Shown here: positions 42,201-54,200 of the stretch, piece by piece | Layout: each line of letters opens with the position of its first letter | Position numbering within the stretch: position 1 is the first letter of the stretch | Assembly (NCBI GenBank): GCA_947184155.2 | Contig: CAMXCT020006633.1 | Span: 1-64,000 of the forward strand | Reading direction: 5' to 3' | DNA length: 64,000 nt | DNA from: Cladocopium goreaui | Taxonomy: Eukaryota; Sar; Dinophyceae; Suessiales; Symbiodiniaceae | Notes under the pieces: model-generated | What the model was told of the DNA's origin: nothing | The model's database searches: none | Seen by the model: only the letters and a program-made list of their open reading frames with translations | Position numbers and translations under genes: made by a program

Positions 42201-45200
42201 GAAAGGTTCGTCTCAGGAGGATGAAATGGTGGTTGGGTTTGATGCTTTGGACTCCCAGAAACCCAAAGGTTTTAAAGGAAAAATGACCATAGAGTGTCCG
42301 ACAGAATTTCAAACCATCCATCGAAATCAATCGAAATCAACAATTCAACGTTCGCAAGGCAGTCTAAGACTCAGAAGCTTCCAGGGTTTCGTTCTGGTTT
42401 TGAGGCTCCCATCCGTGATGCACCAGTCGACCCGGAGATCGAAATTCAACAATCATTGCTGGGAACAAACACATGGGTTTCTGCTAAAATGGGGCACTTC
42501 AGGTTTTTTTTTTTTGCTGAAAAGAATCTTGATGTATCTTCCTTCTCCCCCATTTTCAGACAGACCCACATTTCCATGTCACAGCGCAATGTGTTGAAAG
42601 AGGTACAGCGCCGATTTTGCCAAGCCCATTGCGGACACGAGCCAGTGTTCCGTGAATCATTCTCAGGCGAATTTTGGTTGATGCATTGGGGAGGAGGTGT
42701 TGAGAAACGGGTAGTAGTTTCATTCCCTATCTCCATCCCAATTTTGGATGTTGTATATGATTTATGTATGACTGTATAATACTATATGTATATATCTGTG
42801 TATACTATATGAAGATTACAATATATCATATATCTATCTGATTTTATATGATTATATATCTACATGATTATTGTATTCATATATGTGTGCGAAGATACTT
42901 ATATATACATATACATATATGTTTTTCTTATGTTGGGTTGGTTGCACCCCAGCTCTGATCCATGGCAACACGTTTAATAAGACGTGTCGCCAGGCCGTCT
43001 ACTGCTGCGAGTATTTTAGAAATGTGCCGTTGATCATCACCACAGACAACTGTGTGCTCCTCAGGCTGTTTGATGTTTTAAACGTATGGGGAAGCTGCTA
43101 CACGGATTTACCACCAGATATATGGGAATGCGTGGGAAAAAAATGGTAAAACAGGGAAACTGGGGAGTGAGGGTTCAAGGTTCAGGTGGGAGGCTGTTAT
43201 GTTTTTGTTCAACGTTGTAAATCTAAATGTTTGACTGTTTCTTTTTGATAATTTTGCTGGGAGGGGAAATGTTTTGTTGCCGCTGTTCGTTTTATGTTAG
43301 GTCAGTTGATGAGGTCAATAGTTGTGGTTGTTAGGATCTGGGTTTGACATTATTGACGACAAGGGTTTCAGTGCCGTCGTCCGCCTTGCGCTTCCGGTGC
43401 TTCCTGCTGTTCCACGTGTACCTTGTCGGGAGGCCCAGTTTCAGAGAGCATGTCCGTGCAAAGCAAGGTGAAGCGCAAGAGCGCATCTGTTTGCATTTCA
43501 CTTTTCCTCCGGAAGTGTATCTGGCTGAAGCCCGCGCAGTTCGCCCTTGCGGCACGATTCCCCAAATTCTCCATGGCTCGTGACTGCCGCTCCGTGGCCG
43601 TTTTCGTTGTGCTGTGGTGGAGCTCACTTGAGTGCTTTGGCACTTTGCCAGGCAACACGCGTCCAACGAAGACGGCTCGTCCTACGCTTCCGGACAGCAC
43701 ATTGTTGCTGCTTCAAACCATAAACGAGATTGACGATGCTGAGAAGAGGATGAAAGCAATCCACGTACTCCTCGAGAAGGTGGAGGAGGAGAAGGAGAAG
43801 GAGAAGGAGATAGATGTCCTCAAGGTGGAGGTGGAGAAGGAGAAGGTGGAGAAGGAGAAGGTGGAGAAGGAGAAGGATGTCCTCAAGGTGGAGAAGGAGA
43901 AGGATGTCTTCCAAGAGAGGCTGATAAAGTTAGAAGAAGACCTTCTGCGAGCAAAGGTGCTCATGACTGCACGTGGCGTCTTTGAACGAGTGGTGCAACT
44001 TGCATTCAATGAGCAGAAAACGGTGGGAAAGGTAAAGGGGGAATGCATTATCGCAAACATCTTGCCAACCATAAGTGATAATCCACAGGCAGGACGCTTT
44101 TCGAAACTACTCGTCAGTTCTGCAAAAAGATGCGACAGCACCCAGAGCGTCAAAGATGCATTGCAAAGTGTTTGGACTCAACTCTCACAGCAAGTTCACG
44201 ACTTTCCGTGGAGCGGAGATGTCAAGATAGGTTCAGACCTGCCTGAGGTCACCAGATGCATAGCGGAGGAGCTGTGCAAAGGCATGGGATTAGAAGTGCT
44301 CCCATAGGGAGAAAGCGTCTCTACGGAGAAGCGTCCGAGCGACGGGGAAAAGAACGAGCCAGACCGTAGGTGTCTTTGATATTCTTTGATAGCTTTACTG
44401 CTCATTGGGGAGAAGGAGATTGGGTGAGTCCGCCCTCATACCTCAACTCAATGAGAGCCCCTTCAAATCATTATGAATGACCAGAAACTCATGAGGTATG
44501 AGCCCAGCCTCATACTCATACGACGGCGACCGCATCCCGACATGAGGGTTCACTCATCAAAATGCTTTCCTCATCTCAGATGACCGTTCCCTTATTCCTG
44601 ATGAGGGTTCATTGTTCCATTTCGCCCCACTCCGAGGTTGAAACGTCATCCTAGTGGAAGTCTTTGAGAAGGTTCAAAGAGAGTCCGTGAGGATTTTTGG
44701 TAAATACTTCAACCATGTTCATGGGAGGAGTGACAATTCTAAGAGGTGGGAATTTCGTATCTCACAGGTGTAGATACACAAGCATTTGTATATATTTGAC
44801 GCACGCACACACACACACACCCTGACTTACGCGTATTGATGATGATTCATGTTCATAAGACATTTACCCAACCATAAAAAAATCAACCGCCGCCTTTTTT
44901 GGGGTTGTTGACGACGACAACGCCATAGGATGAGGACTTCTGACATCGACGACTGTGTCGAGAACAATTCCTTCGACAAATCGTGCAGAAACCATTCGTT
45001 GAGCACCCCACCACAATTTTCACCAAAATATGACGATGCCAAACTCCTCAATTTCAACGCAAAACCCCAAAAACACTTAAAGAAATGACGCCTAAAATAA
45101 CTAAGAATTGAATATGCCCTGCTATATGTATATTAACGGTATGAAGCAAGAAATGGACGAAGACCTGTTTGACCAAATGGCGGAAGCACTACACCAATCC

Positions 45201-48200
45201 AGCAACCCCCACAATGACCCACCAACCGCAACATCCACAAGATGGAAAACAGACGGAACTTACGACAAGAGACCATTAGACCCAGATTATTTTTCAAAAT
45301 ACTATCAAAGGAAATTATCAACTCCCTTCACCTGCCTCGACTGCGGACGAACAATCACAAGCAAATCCAACCTTTCAAAACATCGTCAAACCAACAGATG
45401 CAGGAAGTTTCAAAGCAACTTTTACTAATGTTGCAGTTGTCCTTTCCTCACTAAAACCCCGACCTGCAACCTGTGCCCAAAAACCTACTTAAAGACTTGC
45501 CACCTTATATAGTAAGGGAAATAAAAGACAGAGGATACAAGGTTGAAAAATGGAAACATTGATGAACCACAACACATTCAACAATCACATCAACCTCAAC
45601 ATCCCCAATCCCAAAATTCATCACCAAACCTACTTAAAGAAACAGAAGATTATAATAATATAGATTATACTATAATGGACGCTTCACAGCAGATTGTTTT
45701 AGATTACCTTTTGTCATCCGAAAAGGGTGAGATATTGAAACGGAATGGGGAAGAAATCAAGAAATTCAAAATAGGTGATAAGACCTACAACTTTGAAAGA
45801 AACAAACCCATCACGAACAGATTGAAAACCAAATTCAACCAAATTAGGCAGACTATGGACTACAAAAGATACGAATTGAAGGAAAAACGAGGTATTAGAT
45901 GGATAAACCTTGACAAGAACAAAGCACTCACAGGCATACAAAAGAGATACAAAGCAACCATCACCGACGAACAATCTGCCTTCAAGAACTATACATCATC
46001 TTATGCCATCACAAAAGGAGTGGATTCCAGTACGCAATTAAAATTAAATCACGATCTAAACCGTTACCATCAGATACACTTCAACCTGTCCCTGCCAGGT
46101 GTGAGCTCGAGATTTAATCCTTTTTGTTGCTGGATCATTTTGGGAGGATTAAATTCTGATTTAATTCTTTGCTGATGACATCTGGAGATTCCAGGGGGAG
46201 GTATCCATCTGTGGGGAATTAAATCTTGATTCAACTCTTTTTTATGGTGTGCGGCTTTCATTTTGGGGCATTAAATCTTGATTTAATTCCTTTTCATTGG
46301 GAAATCCCGGGTTCATTTCCTTCATGTCATTTGGTTGCCACTCATGGGAGTTTGGGCTTCAGATGATGGCTGTGGTGGCAGTGGCTCCCCGCAAAGCGGG
46401 GCGGCAACTGCCTCCTTGGCGTGAGCTGGAAGTTGTTCAGCTTGAAAATCTATCTCTTCGCCATAGAGCGTTGCAATGGCTGACTTCGACTGGCAGGCAG
46501 TGTCATCCTTTGACGTCATCCAGTGATCGGGGCCGGAAGACGTACCTGGGACGCTGCAGCTGCCACTCACACTGCCCCAACCGTTTTCGCTTTGCCTTGC
46601 TCGACGCCACCCGATATCATCAGCAAAGAAATTTGGGGACCCAAAGTCACCATCAGTTTGATGATGGACAAGCACTACGACGCTACGGAGCTGGCTTAAC
46701 TGCCTGTCTTCTCACTGAAAAAAATCAGTGGCTGCTGCGTGGACGTTGCCGTTCAGTCGAGAGGCCGATGGTTTCACAAGGCTACACCCTCGAAGATAAT
46801 CATGAAGAAGATAGAGAGCAACCAGAGAGTTGAACAGAGCACAGAGGATCCAAGCCAATATAAAAGAATTAACTCAAGATTTAATTCCTTCAAAAGAGAT
46901 CCTATATCAACTATTACAGTTAAACTTCGGGCAAGGCAAGTGCACTTAACATGAAAAGAGTAGAGAAGAGAAAGGGAAAGAATCAGAAGGATGGAGAAGG
47001 TAAAGGAGAAAAAAAGAGTTGAAAAGAGAAGGGACGAATATATACAAGCAGAGCAGGCGAAGAGGGAAGAAAGAGCATGAGGTATCAGAGTCAATAAGAA
47101 CAGAATTAACTCAAGATTTAATTCCTTCTCAAGAGATCCCATACCAACTGAAAGAGCAGGAGGTATCAGAGCCAGTATGAACAGAATTAACTCAAGATTT
47201 AATTCCCTCAAAAGATATTGCTCTAGGCCTCAAAGGTAGAGAATTAACTCTCGAGTTATTCCGTGCACCATTGACCTGGAAACGCAGACAGATCATGAAG
47301 CATTGAAACACGATTTGATCTTAATTAAATTTTGCATTCATTCCCTTCCACCGTCAGCGACATTAGAGTCAAAGGCGTCAAGGCAATCCAATACTTAAAA
47401 TATCAAGACTTCAAGATAAAAGAATACTTAAGAAAACATAAGGGAATGAAGGTTTTATTACAAACATTCAGCAACTTCAAGAGCAAGAAAACCAACGAAA
47501 TCGTCAGAAGAGAAGTTAGGAGTAGAAGATATGAATTAACAAATGAAGATGAAATCACCAACGTCTTGAACCAAATGGCAACAGACATTGAACATCAGGC
47601 AGAAGTGTTGGAAGCGTCGGAGAGCGGATTAGTCCTAACACAAATGGATAAGATAAAGTTTAATTTTGACAAATACAATCCAACTCGTGGGGGTAAATTC
47701 ATACCTTTACCAAAGTGGTTTCAAAACAAGAAAGCGTGTATCAACATCCAAACCGAAGACAACAAGTGTTTCAAGTATTCCATTCAATGTGGTATATGTA
47801 AGGTTTATGAGAAAAACCATCCAAACAGATTTTATCACTACAAAAATTTAAATGATGAATTGAATTGGTCTAATGTAAGTTTTACATCATCAAACATTGA
47901 TATAGATACATTTGAATTTGAAGGGAACAATGACAGAAAAGAGGCAGTCAATGTTTATTTCCTTAATCCCGAAGATGGCAAACAGTCAATACTTTTGTAT
48001 AGAAAAACGAAGGTTCAAAGAGCAACCCACCAAATCAGTCTTTTAAAACTTGAAGACGGAGACGACTACCATTATGTATATATCAAAGATTATGACAAAC
48101 TCATAGGAAGTTAAACCAACAAACACAAAGCAATTTGTTTTCACTGTTTTCATTGCCGACACGGTTTTCAATCACAAACCCTTTTAGATAAACACAATGA

Positions 48201-51200
48201 AAAGGGATGTATGGCAGTTGAAGGACAACGAATAGAAATGCAATCGTTTGATGGAGATGACCCTGACAAGTTCTTCATCAAATTCAAAAATCACTATAAA
48301 AAACTAAAAACACCTTTTGTTATTTATGCTGATTTTGAATGTTTGACAACAAGAACGGGGACAGTTTCAACGAAAGAAATGAAGACTGACAAATACCAAC
48401 ATCATAGACCCTGTGGTTTTATGATTAACGTTGTTAGTTCCTTTGATGGAGCATCTGAACCTTTCTTATACAGAGGCGAAGATTGTATGGATGTTTTTGT
48501 TAAAAAGATGATTGAAGTAAAGGATAAGATAATGGATAAGATGAAAGAAAACAAGGACATAATAATGAGAGCGGAAGATTGGAGAGACTTTTGAACAGGG
48601 ACGAAGTGTTTTATATATGGAATGGACTTCAAAGAAGGTGATAAGAAATGCAGAGACCATTGCCACTTTACAGGTAAATATAGGGGATGCGCTCATCATG
48701 ATTGTAATTTGCAGTTTTCAATGAGATATTACAAAATACCAGTCTTCCTTCATAATCTTAAAAACTATGATAGTCATTTAATCATTGAAAGAGCAAATGA
48801 ATTATCAGAAAGAGCGAAAATAGATGTCATAGCACTTAACAGCGAAAAGTTCATAACCTTTGCTTTCAAAATTCTTTGCTTTAAGGACAGTTTCAGTTTC
48901 TTATCCTCATCTTTGGATAAGTTAGTCAAGTTGAGCAAGTATGAGGACGGAGAGAAAAAAGAAAACTGGCAAAACAACTTCAAATATAGTAAAAGAAACC
49001 CTTACGTGAGTAATGACGAAGATTTAGATTTACTGACTGATAAAGGTGTTTATCCATACGATTACTTCAATTCCTTTGATAAGTTTAGAGAAAGGCAACT
49101 ACCACCGAAAGAAAAGTTTTACAGCAATCTTACCGAAAGTAATATTGAAGATGATGAATACGAAAGAGCGCTGAAAATTTGGGAACATTTCGGTATAAGA
49201 AATCTTGGACAATACCACGACTTGTATTTGAGAACTGATGTTTTACTGCTCACTGATGTCTTTGAAAATTTTAGAGACCTTTGTTTAGAATACTATGGAT
49301 TAGACCCCGCACACTACTTTACCCTTCCTAACTTTGCTTGGGATGCTATGCTTCTAAAAACGGGTGTCATATTAGAACCATTGACAGACCAGACTATGTA
49401 TGAAATGATTGAGAAGGGACTTCGAGGTGGAATGTGTCAAGTCAGTCATAAAGAAGCAAAAGCAAACAACAAGTATATGGAAGATGAATATGACGAAAGC
49501 AGACCATCTAATTACATAAGTTATCACTTAGCAACTATATCCGTGTTGGTGGTTTGGAACATTTTTTATTTTCCATTTCATATATGGGATAATCATCCCA
49601 ATTGACTTTCATATTTTTTCAGAGGGCTTAAAACCACCAACCAGATAATGGTAACCATAGTCAATCAAATACTACCCATTCACTTGGTTAGGTTTAACTA
49701 GGGGAATGTAACTATTGTTAATGGATGTAAGTTGGGTTTATAAACCAACTTATCCATGACTGGGGGACCTCCACTTGTAAACTTCTGCTTCTTAAATCTC
49801 CATGATTTTCCGGATTCCAAAACCAAGGTTCAGCGATCTTTTGGTCGGTACCGCCCTTGAGGGCCTATGACTTCTTCAACAAGTGCCTTGGTCACCACCG
49901 TGACGTGATTTTTGGAGTGGGAAAATTCAACGGCGCCATGAAGATACCTTAAGCTGACTTAGGTTGATTGGTATGGATCACCATTTTTCATAGCATTGAT
50001 GGAAACAAAGGCTCATATGGCGATTCATGGACAAAATAAAATGGTACCTTGGGTAAAGATCAAGCAGATGCATTTCATCATATGAGGCATGACAGTTATA
50101 CCCTTGGTTGATTGGTTGTGAAATAGGGAGTCTTACTACCCGGGTTATTGGGCATGATGAACTAACCCATAGTAGGAAAGCCTATCAACTAGTATTTCAT
50201 GAGATGGGATAGGGATATTTTTAACGGCTCACAGGCCTCCAGTCTTTACTAACAGTTTGATATGGGGATATGGGATATTAAGGATCCAGAATCAAAATAT
50301 TACATACATGACCCGGATTCGGATATTAGATGGTATTAATGGGGATATTAATGGGGATATAATGGGATATCGGGTATATCCTCTAGTAAACCAACAGTTT
50401 GCGCATGACAATCCACCATTTTTGAAACCAGTAAATCAGCGAACTAACATGGGCCAATGCCTTCCATAGCAGACTTGGCGATCGCTCTTCAGAGTCTCTA
50501 AGCCAAGCAGAGACCTTAAAACGCTGCAGAGAATCGGGACCTGGAAAACACCTGGATGTCCCAAACAAACAGTGCAGATTTGACAAGCACAACTTGGACT
50601 TCACCAGGATCACATAGGATCATGATGGACTGTTGCATGCTGCCGCAATGCTGCGTTCTGGGGTTGTAGTTCAGACAGAACTCCAAAACTGGTGAAATAT
50701 ATATATATATACAGATAAAGAATCATGGTTCGTTGAGATACAATTTAACCAGTTGCCATTGCGTCACCGGCTACCGTTCAAGCAAGTGGGATACGTTGAT
50801 TTTTCGCAGGAATGCAGTAACTAGTATCGGCTCAGTAGTAAAGCCTGCGCAAGAACTTAACATTTTTCAAAACATTTTGAAGATGCGGAGGTTTCCTAAA
50901 TTATAGGTACATACCCCAAACCATTGGTTTTCCCAATGATCAGCAAAAAAATGGATAATTTTGGGGTAGCCCAATCTTAGGAAAGCCACATGTGGCTCTT
51001 AGTTCACCAAGCAGTTTCCCAGGATCATGTTGGACCTTCCTGGCGCCGAGGTGGGAAGCAGTGACCCAATTTGGGAACTGCAAAGCTTCATCTTACGAAC
51101 TGAGATGATAATGATGGTTAATGATGGTTAATGATGGTTAATGATGGTTAATAATAGGAATAATAATGGGATTAATAATGGGATTACTGGTTGGTGGTTT

Positions 51201-54200
51201 CAAACATCAATTTTATGTTCCATTTCATATATGGGATGTCATCCTTCCCATTTGACGAACTCATATTTTTCAGAGGGGTAGGTCAACCACCAACCAGATA
51301 ATATTGGAAAACATTGGCAAACTACCATCTGGTTATTTAACATAGCCATGGAAAATCACAATTTGTAATAGGTAAACGTAGGTACACCATCTATAAATGG
51401 GCCATTTTCCATGGCTATGTTAAATAACCAGATGGTATTTTGGTTTGGTTGTTTCGATGATATTTGTCGAAACTGTTTTGGGGTTGTTTCGATCCCTTTT
51501 GACCCGATGGAGGGATTGGACGGATGCATGTCCAACGTCTGGTGTGAACGTCAGCCAGGAAACTTGGGGACAGTACCTAGAGCCAAAATAAAGATTCACA
51601 CTCGCAACAATGTAGTTCAATTCGTCATTTCATCGCAGGTCGAGCTGGACTACCAACCCGGCTTAGCCATGGCCCGTACGTCTGGGTTAGAATCCACTCA
51701 GTAGCCTCTGGTTATTTCACTTAGCTCTGGAAAATCTTATGAACATCGATGATAAACATGATTAAACTTTACCTGTTAAGAATGGTGTCCAATTCCTTGG
51801 GTTTTCCATAACCAGAGGGGAACTGTGGTGAAGCACCTTGGCGCTTGGCAGGAGGGAGCTGTGAGTATTTCCTCTATGTGTCCGGGAGACCTGGGGAGAC
51901 CCGGGGACTGGGCGAGAACCTGGGGGACATGGAAAGACATCAATGGCTGGGCAAAAGTCCCATTTTTCCCAAAAACTGGAACGGAAACACTGAAATTTAG
52001 CCATTTTTTAGATGGTTTTTATTACACTTCGATTTTAGGGTCTATGGACAAACATGACAAAGCCAGCGACTGAGATAGTTTGCTTCTTTCTCCCTTCTTG
52101 GACAATACCCACTGGTGAATTTACCCATAAAAACGGTGATTTTCCCATGAAAAAACGGTGATTTTCCCATGAAAAAACGGTGATTTTCCATAGTTCTCTT
52201 AGTTTACCTTGCCGGGTAAGCCCACCCAGGATGCCCTCGGGATCCCGTTCACGGGAAAACGAACGGGAAATGATGGCGTTTCCACAGTCTATGTTAGTCT
52301 ACCCTAGGGTGTATATAGGTGTGTATATATAACATAGACCCGGGCAAGCCGGCGGCGGAAGTTTCCCAAACATAAATGACCTATAGTTCAAAGACAACCT
52401 GTCCCGACCGTGTCCTTCCCTCGACACTCCACACCTCACACTGCACAGTGCACTCTTCGCACTCCAAACTTCAAACTTCACACTCCACACTTCACACTCC
52501 ACACTTCTCACTTCTCACTGCTTCCTTCACACTCCAAACCTCACACTTCACACTTCACACTTCACACTGCACACTTCACACTTCACAGTCCACACTTCAC
52601 ACTTCACAATTCACAGTCCACACTTCACACTTCACACTTCACAGTCCACACTTCTCACTTCGCACTTCACACTTCACACTTCACACTCCACATTTCACAC
52701 TTCTCACTTCTCACTGCTTCCTTCACACTCCAAACTTCACACTTCTCACTTCTCACTTCGCACTTCACACTCCACACTTCACAGTCCACATTCACACTTC
52801 TCACTTCACACTTCTCACTGCTTCCTTCACACTCCAAACTTCACACTTCTCACTTCGCACTTCACACTCCACACTTCACAGTCCACACTTCACACTTCTC
52901 ACTTCTCACTGCCTCCTTCCCACTCCAAACTTCACACTCCAAACTTCACACTTCACACTTCTCACTTCGCACTTCACACTCCCCACTCCACTCACACTTC
53001 ACACTTCACAGTCCACACTTCACACTTCTCACTGCTTCCTTCACACTCCAAACCTCACACTTCACACTTCACACTTCACGCTGCGCTCTTCGCCCTCCAC
53101 ACTTCACAGTCCACACTTCACACTTCTCACTTCACACTTCTCACTTCTCACTGCTTCCTTCACACTCCAAACTTCACACTTCTCACTTCGCACTTCACAC
53201 TCCACACTTCACACTCCACACTTCACACTTCTCACTTTTCACTGCTTCCTTCCCACTCCAAACTTCACACTCCAAAACTCACACTTCACACTTCTCACTT
53301 CGCACTCCACACTTCACTCACACTTCACACTTCACAGTCCACACTTCACACTTCTCACTGCTTCCTTCACACTCCAAACCTCACACTTCACACTTCACAC
53401 TGCGCTCTTCGCACTCCAAACTGAAACTTCACACTCCACACTTCACACTTCACACTTCACAGTCCACACTTCTCACTTCTCACTGCTTCCTTCACACTCC
53501 AAACCTCACACTTCACACTTCACACTGCGCTCTTCGCACTCCAAACTGAAACTTCACACTCCACACTTCACACTTCTCACTTCCCACTGCTTCCTTCACA
53601 CTTCACACTTCACACTGCACTCTTCACGCCCCACGTTTCACACTGCTCTAAACGTACGTCCAACAAAAAAAACACTAGTGCCAAAATGGAGAAAATCTGC
53701 TAACAAACCCATTTCGCAGCCTTCATGCAGCCACTCCAAGACGATTTCCGAGATCCAGCTGCAAAAGACAATAGTATTACGAATGCAGCCACAGCACGAA
53801 GCAACCTTGACGCAGCCATTACAATGCTATCTGCGGAGACTGAGTTGCAAAACACAATAGAACTACGCGCAACGGCGTCGGAAATTGTAGCTCCAAAACC
53901 GGATCTCGACGCCAGAGCGAAAAAAAGACGATTTTGAAGCACTTTTTAAAAGGATTTTTAGAAGGAAAATCACTAGCGCCAAAATGGAGAAAATCTGCTA
54001 ACAAATCCATGTCGCCGCCTTCATGCAGCCACTCCAATACGATTTACGAGATCCAGCTGCAAAAGACAATAGTATTACGAATGGAGCCACAGCACGCAGC
54101 AACCTTGACGCAGCCATTACAATGCGATCTGCAGAGATTGAGTTCCAAAACACAATAGAACTACGCGCAACGGCGTCGGAAATTGTAGCTCCAAAACCGG

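Larger units (their letters stand above)
45114..49528 (+). pseudogene. Polinton/Maverick-type protein-primed DNA polymerase B, broken remnant
   Basis: Pieces in order match the family-B, protein-primed polymerases of Polintons and related viruses of protists: a zinc-finger N-terminus (45,114-45,428), an N-terminal domain (45,543-46,095 and 47,340-48,114), the 3'-5' exonuclease with YADFE (Exo I, about 48,325), HNLKNYDSHL (Exo II, about 48,752) and YLRTDVLLLTDVF (Exo III, about 49,225), and the start of the palm approach (LRGGMCQVSHKEAKANN, about 49,420). The frame is interrupted by stops or a frameshift at about 45,426-45,540, a 1.2 kb insertion, TAA at 48,112 and TGA at 48,592. It stops at about 49,528, just before catalytic motif A. 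No integrase, packaging ATPase, protease, capsid gene or long TIR was seen nearby, so this is a fragment. Codon use is A-rich, unlike the exons around it. Confidence 0.85.

Noticed and set aside
43280..43460. Search for a dinoflagellate spliced-leader relic upstream of the intronless ORF
   Set aside because: No stretch close to the known leader was found, so retroposition through a trans-spliced mRNA is not supported by this test.
48112..48594. In-frame TAA and TGA read as reassigned sense codons
   Set aside because: Other breaks (frameshift, insertion, lost 3' half, Cys change) show ordinary decay, and the intact neighbouring ORF ends in a normal stop.
44800..49543. Integrase, packaging ATPase, protease or capsid genes next to the polymerase remnant
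   Set aside because: None of the frames in or beside the block shows such motifs, and no long terminal inverted repeat was seen; only the polymerase is called.
52376..53860. A 494-codon + strand frame and an overlapping 379-codon frame rich in SHFTLHT
   Set aside because: They are translations of a stop-free minisatellite in several frames at once; no start context, splice signal or domain.
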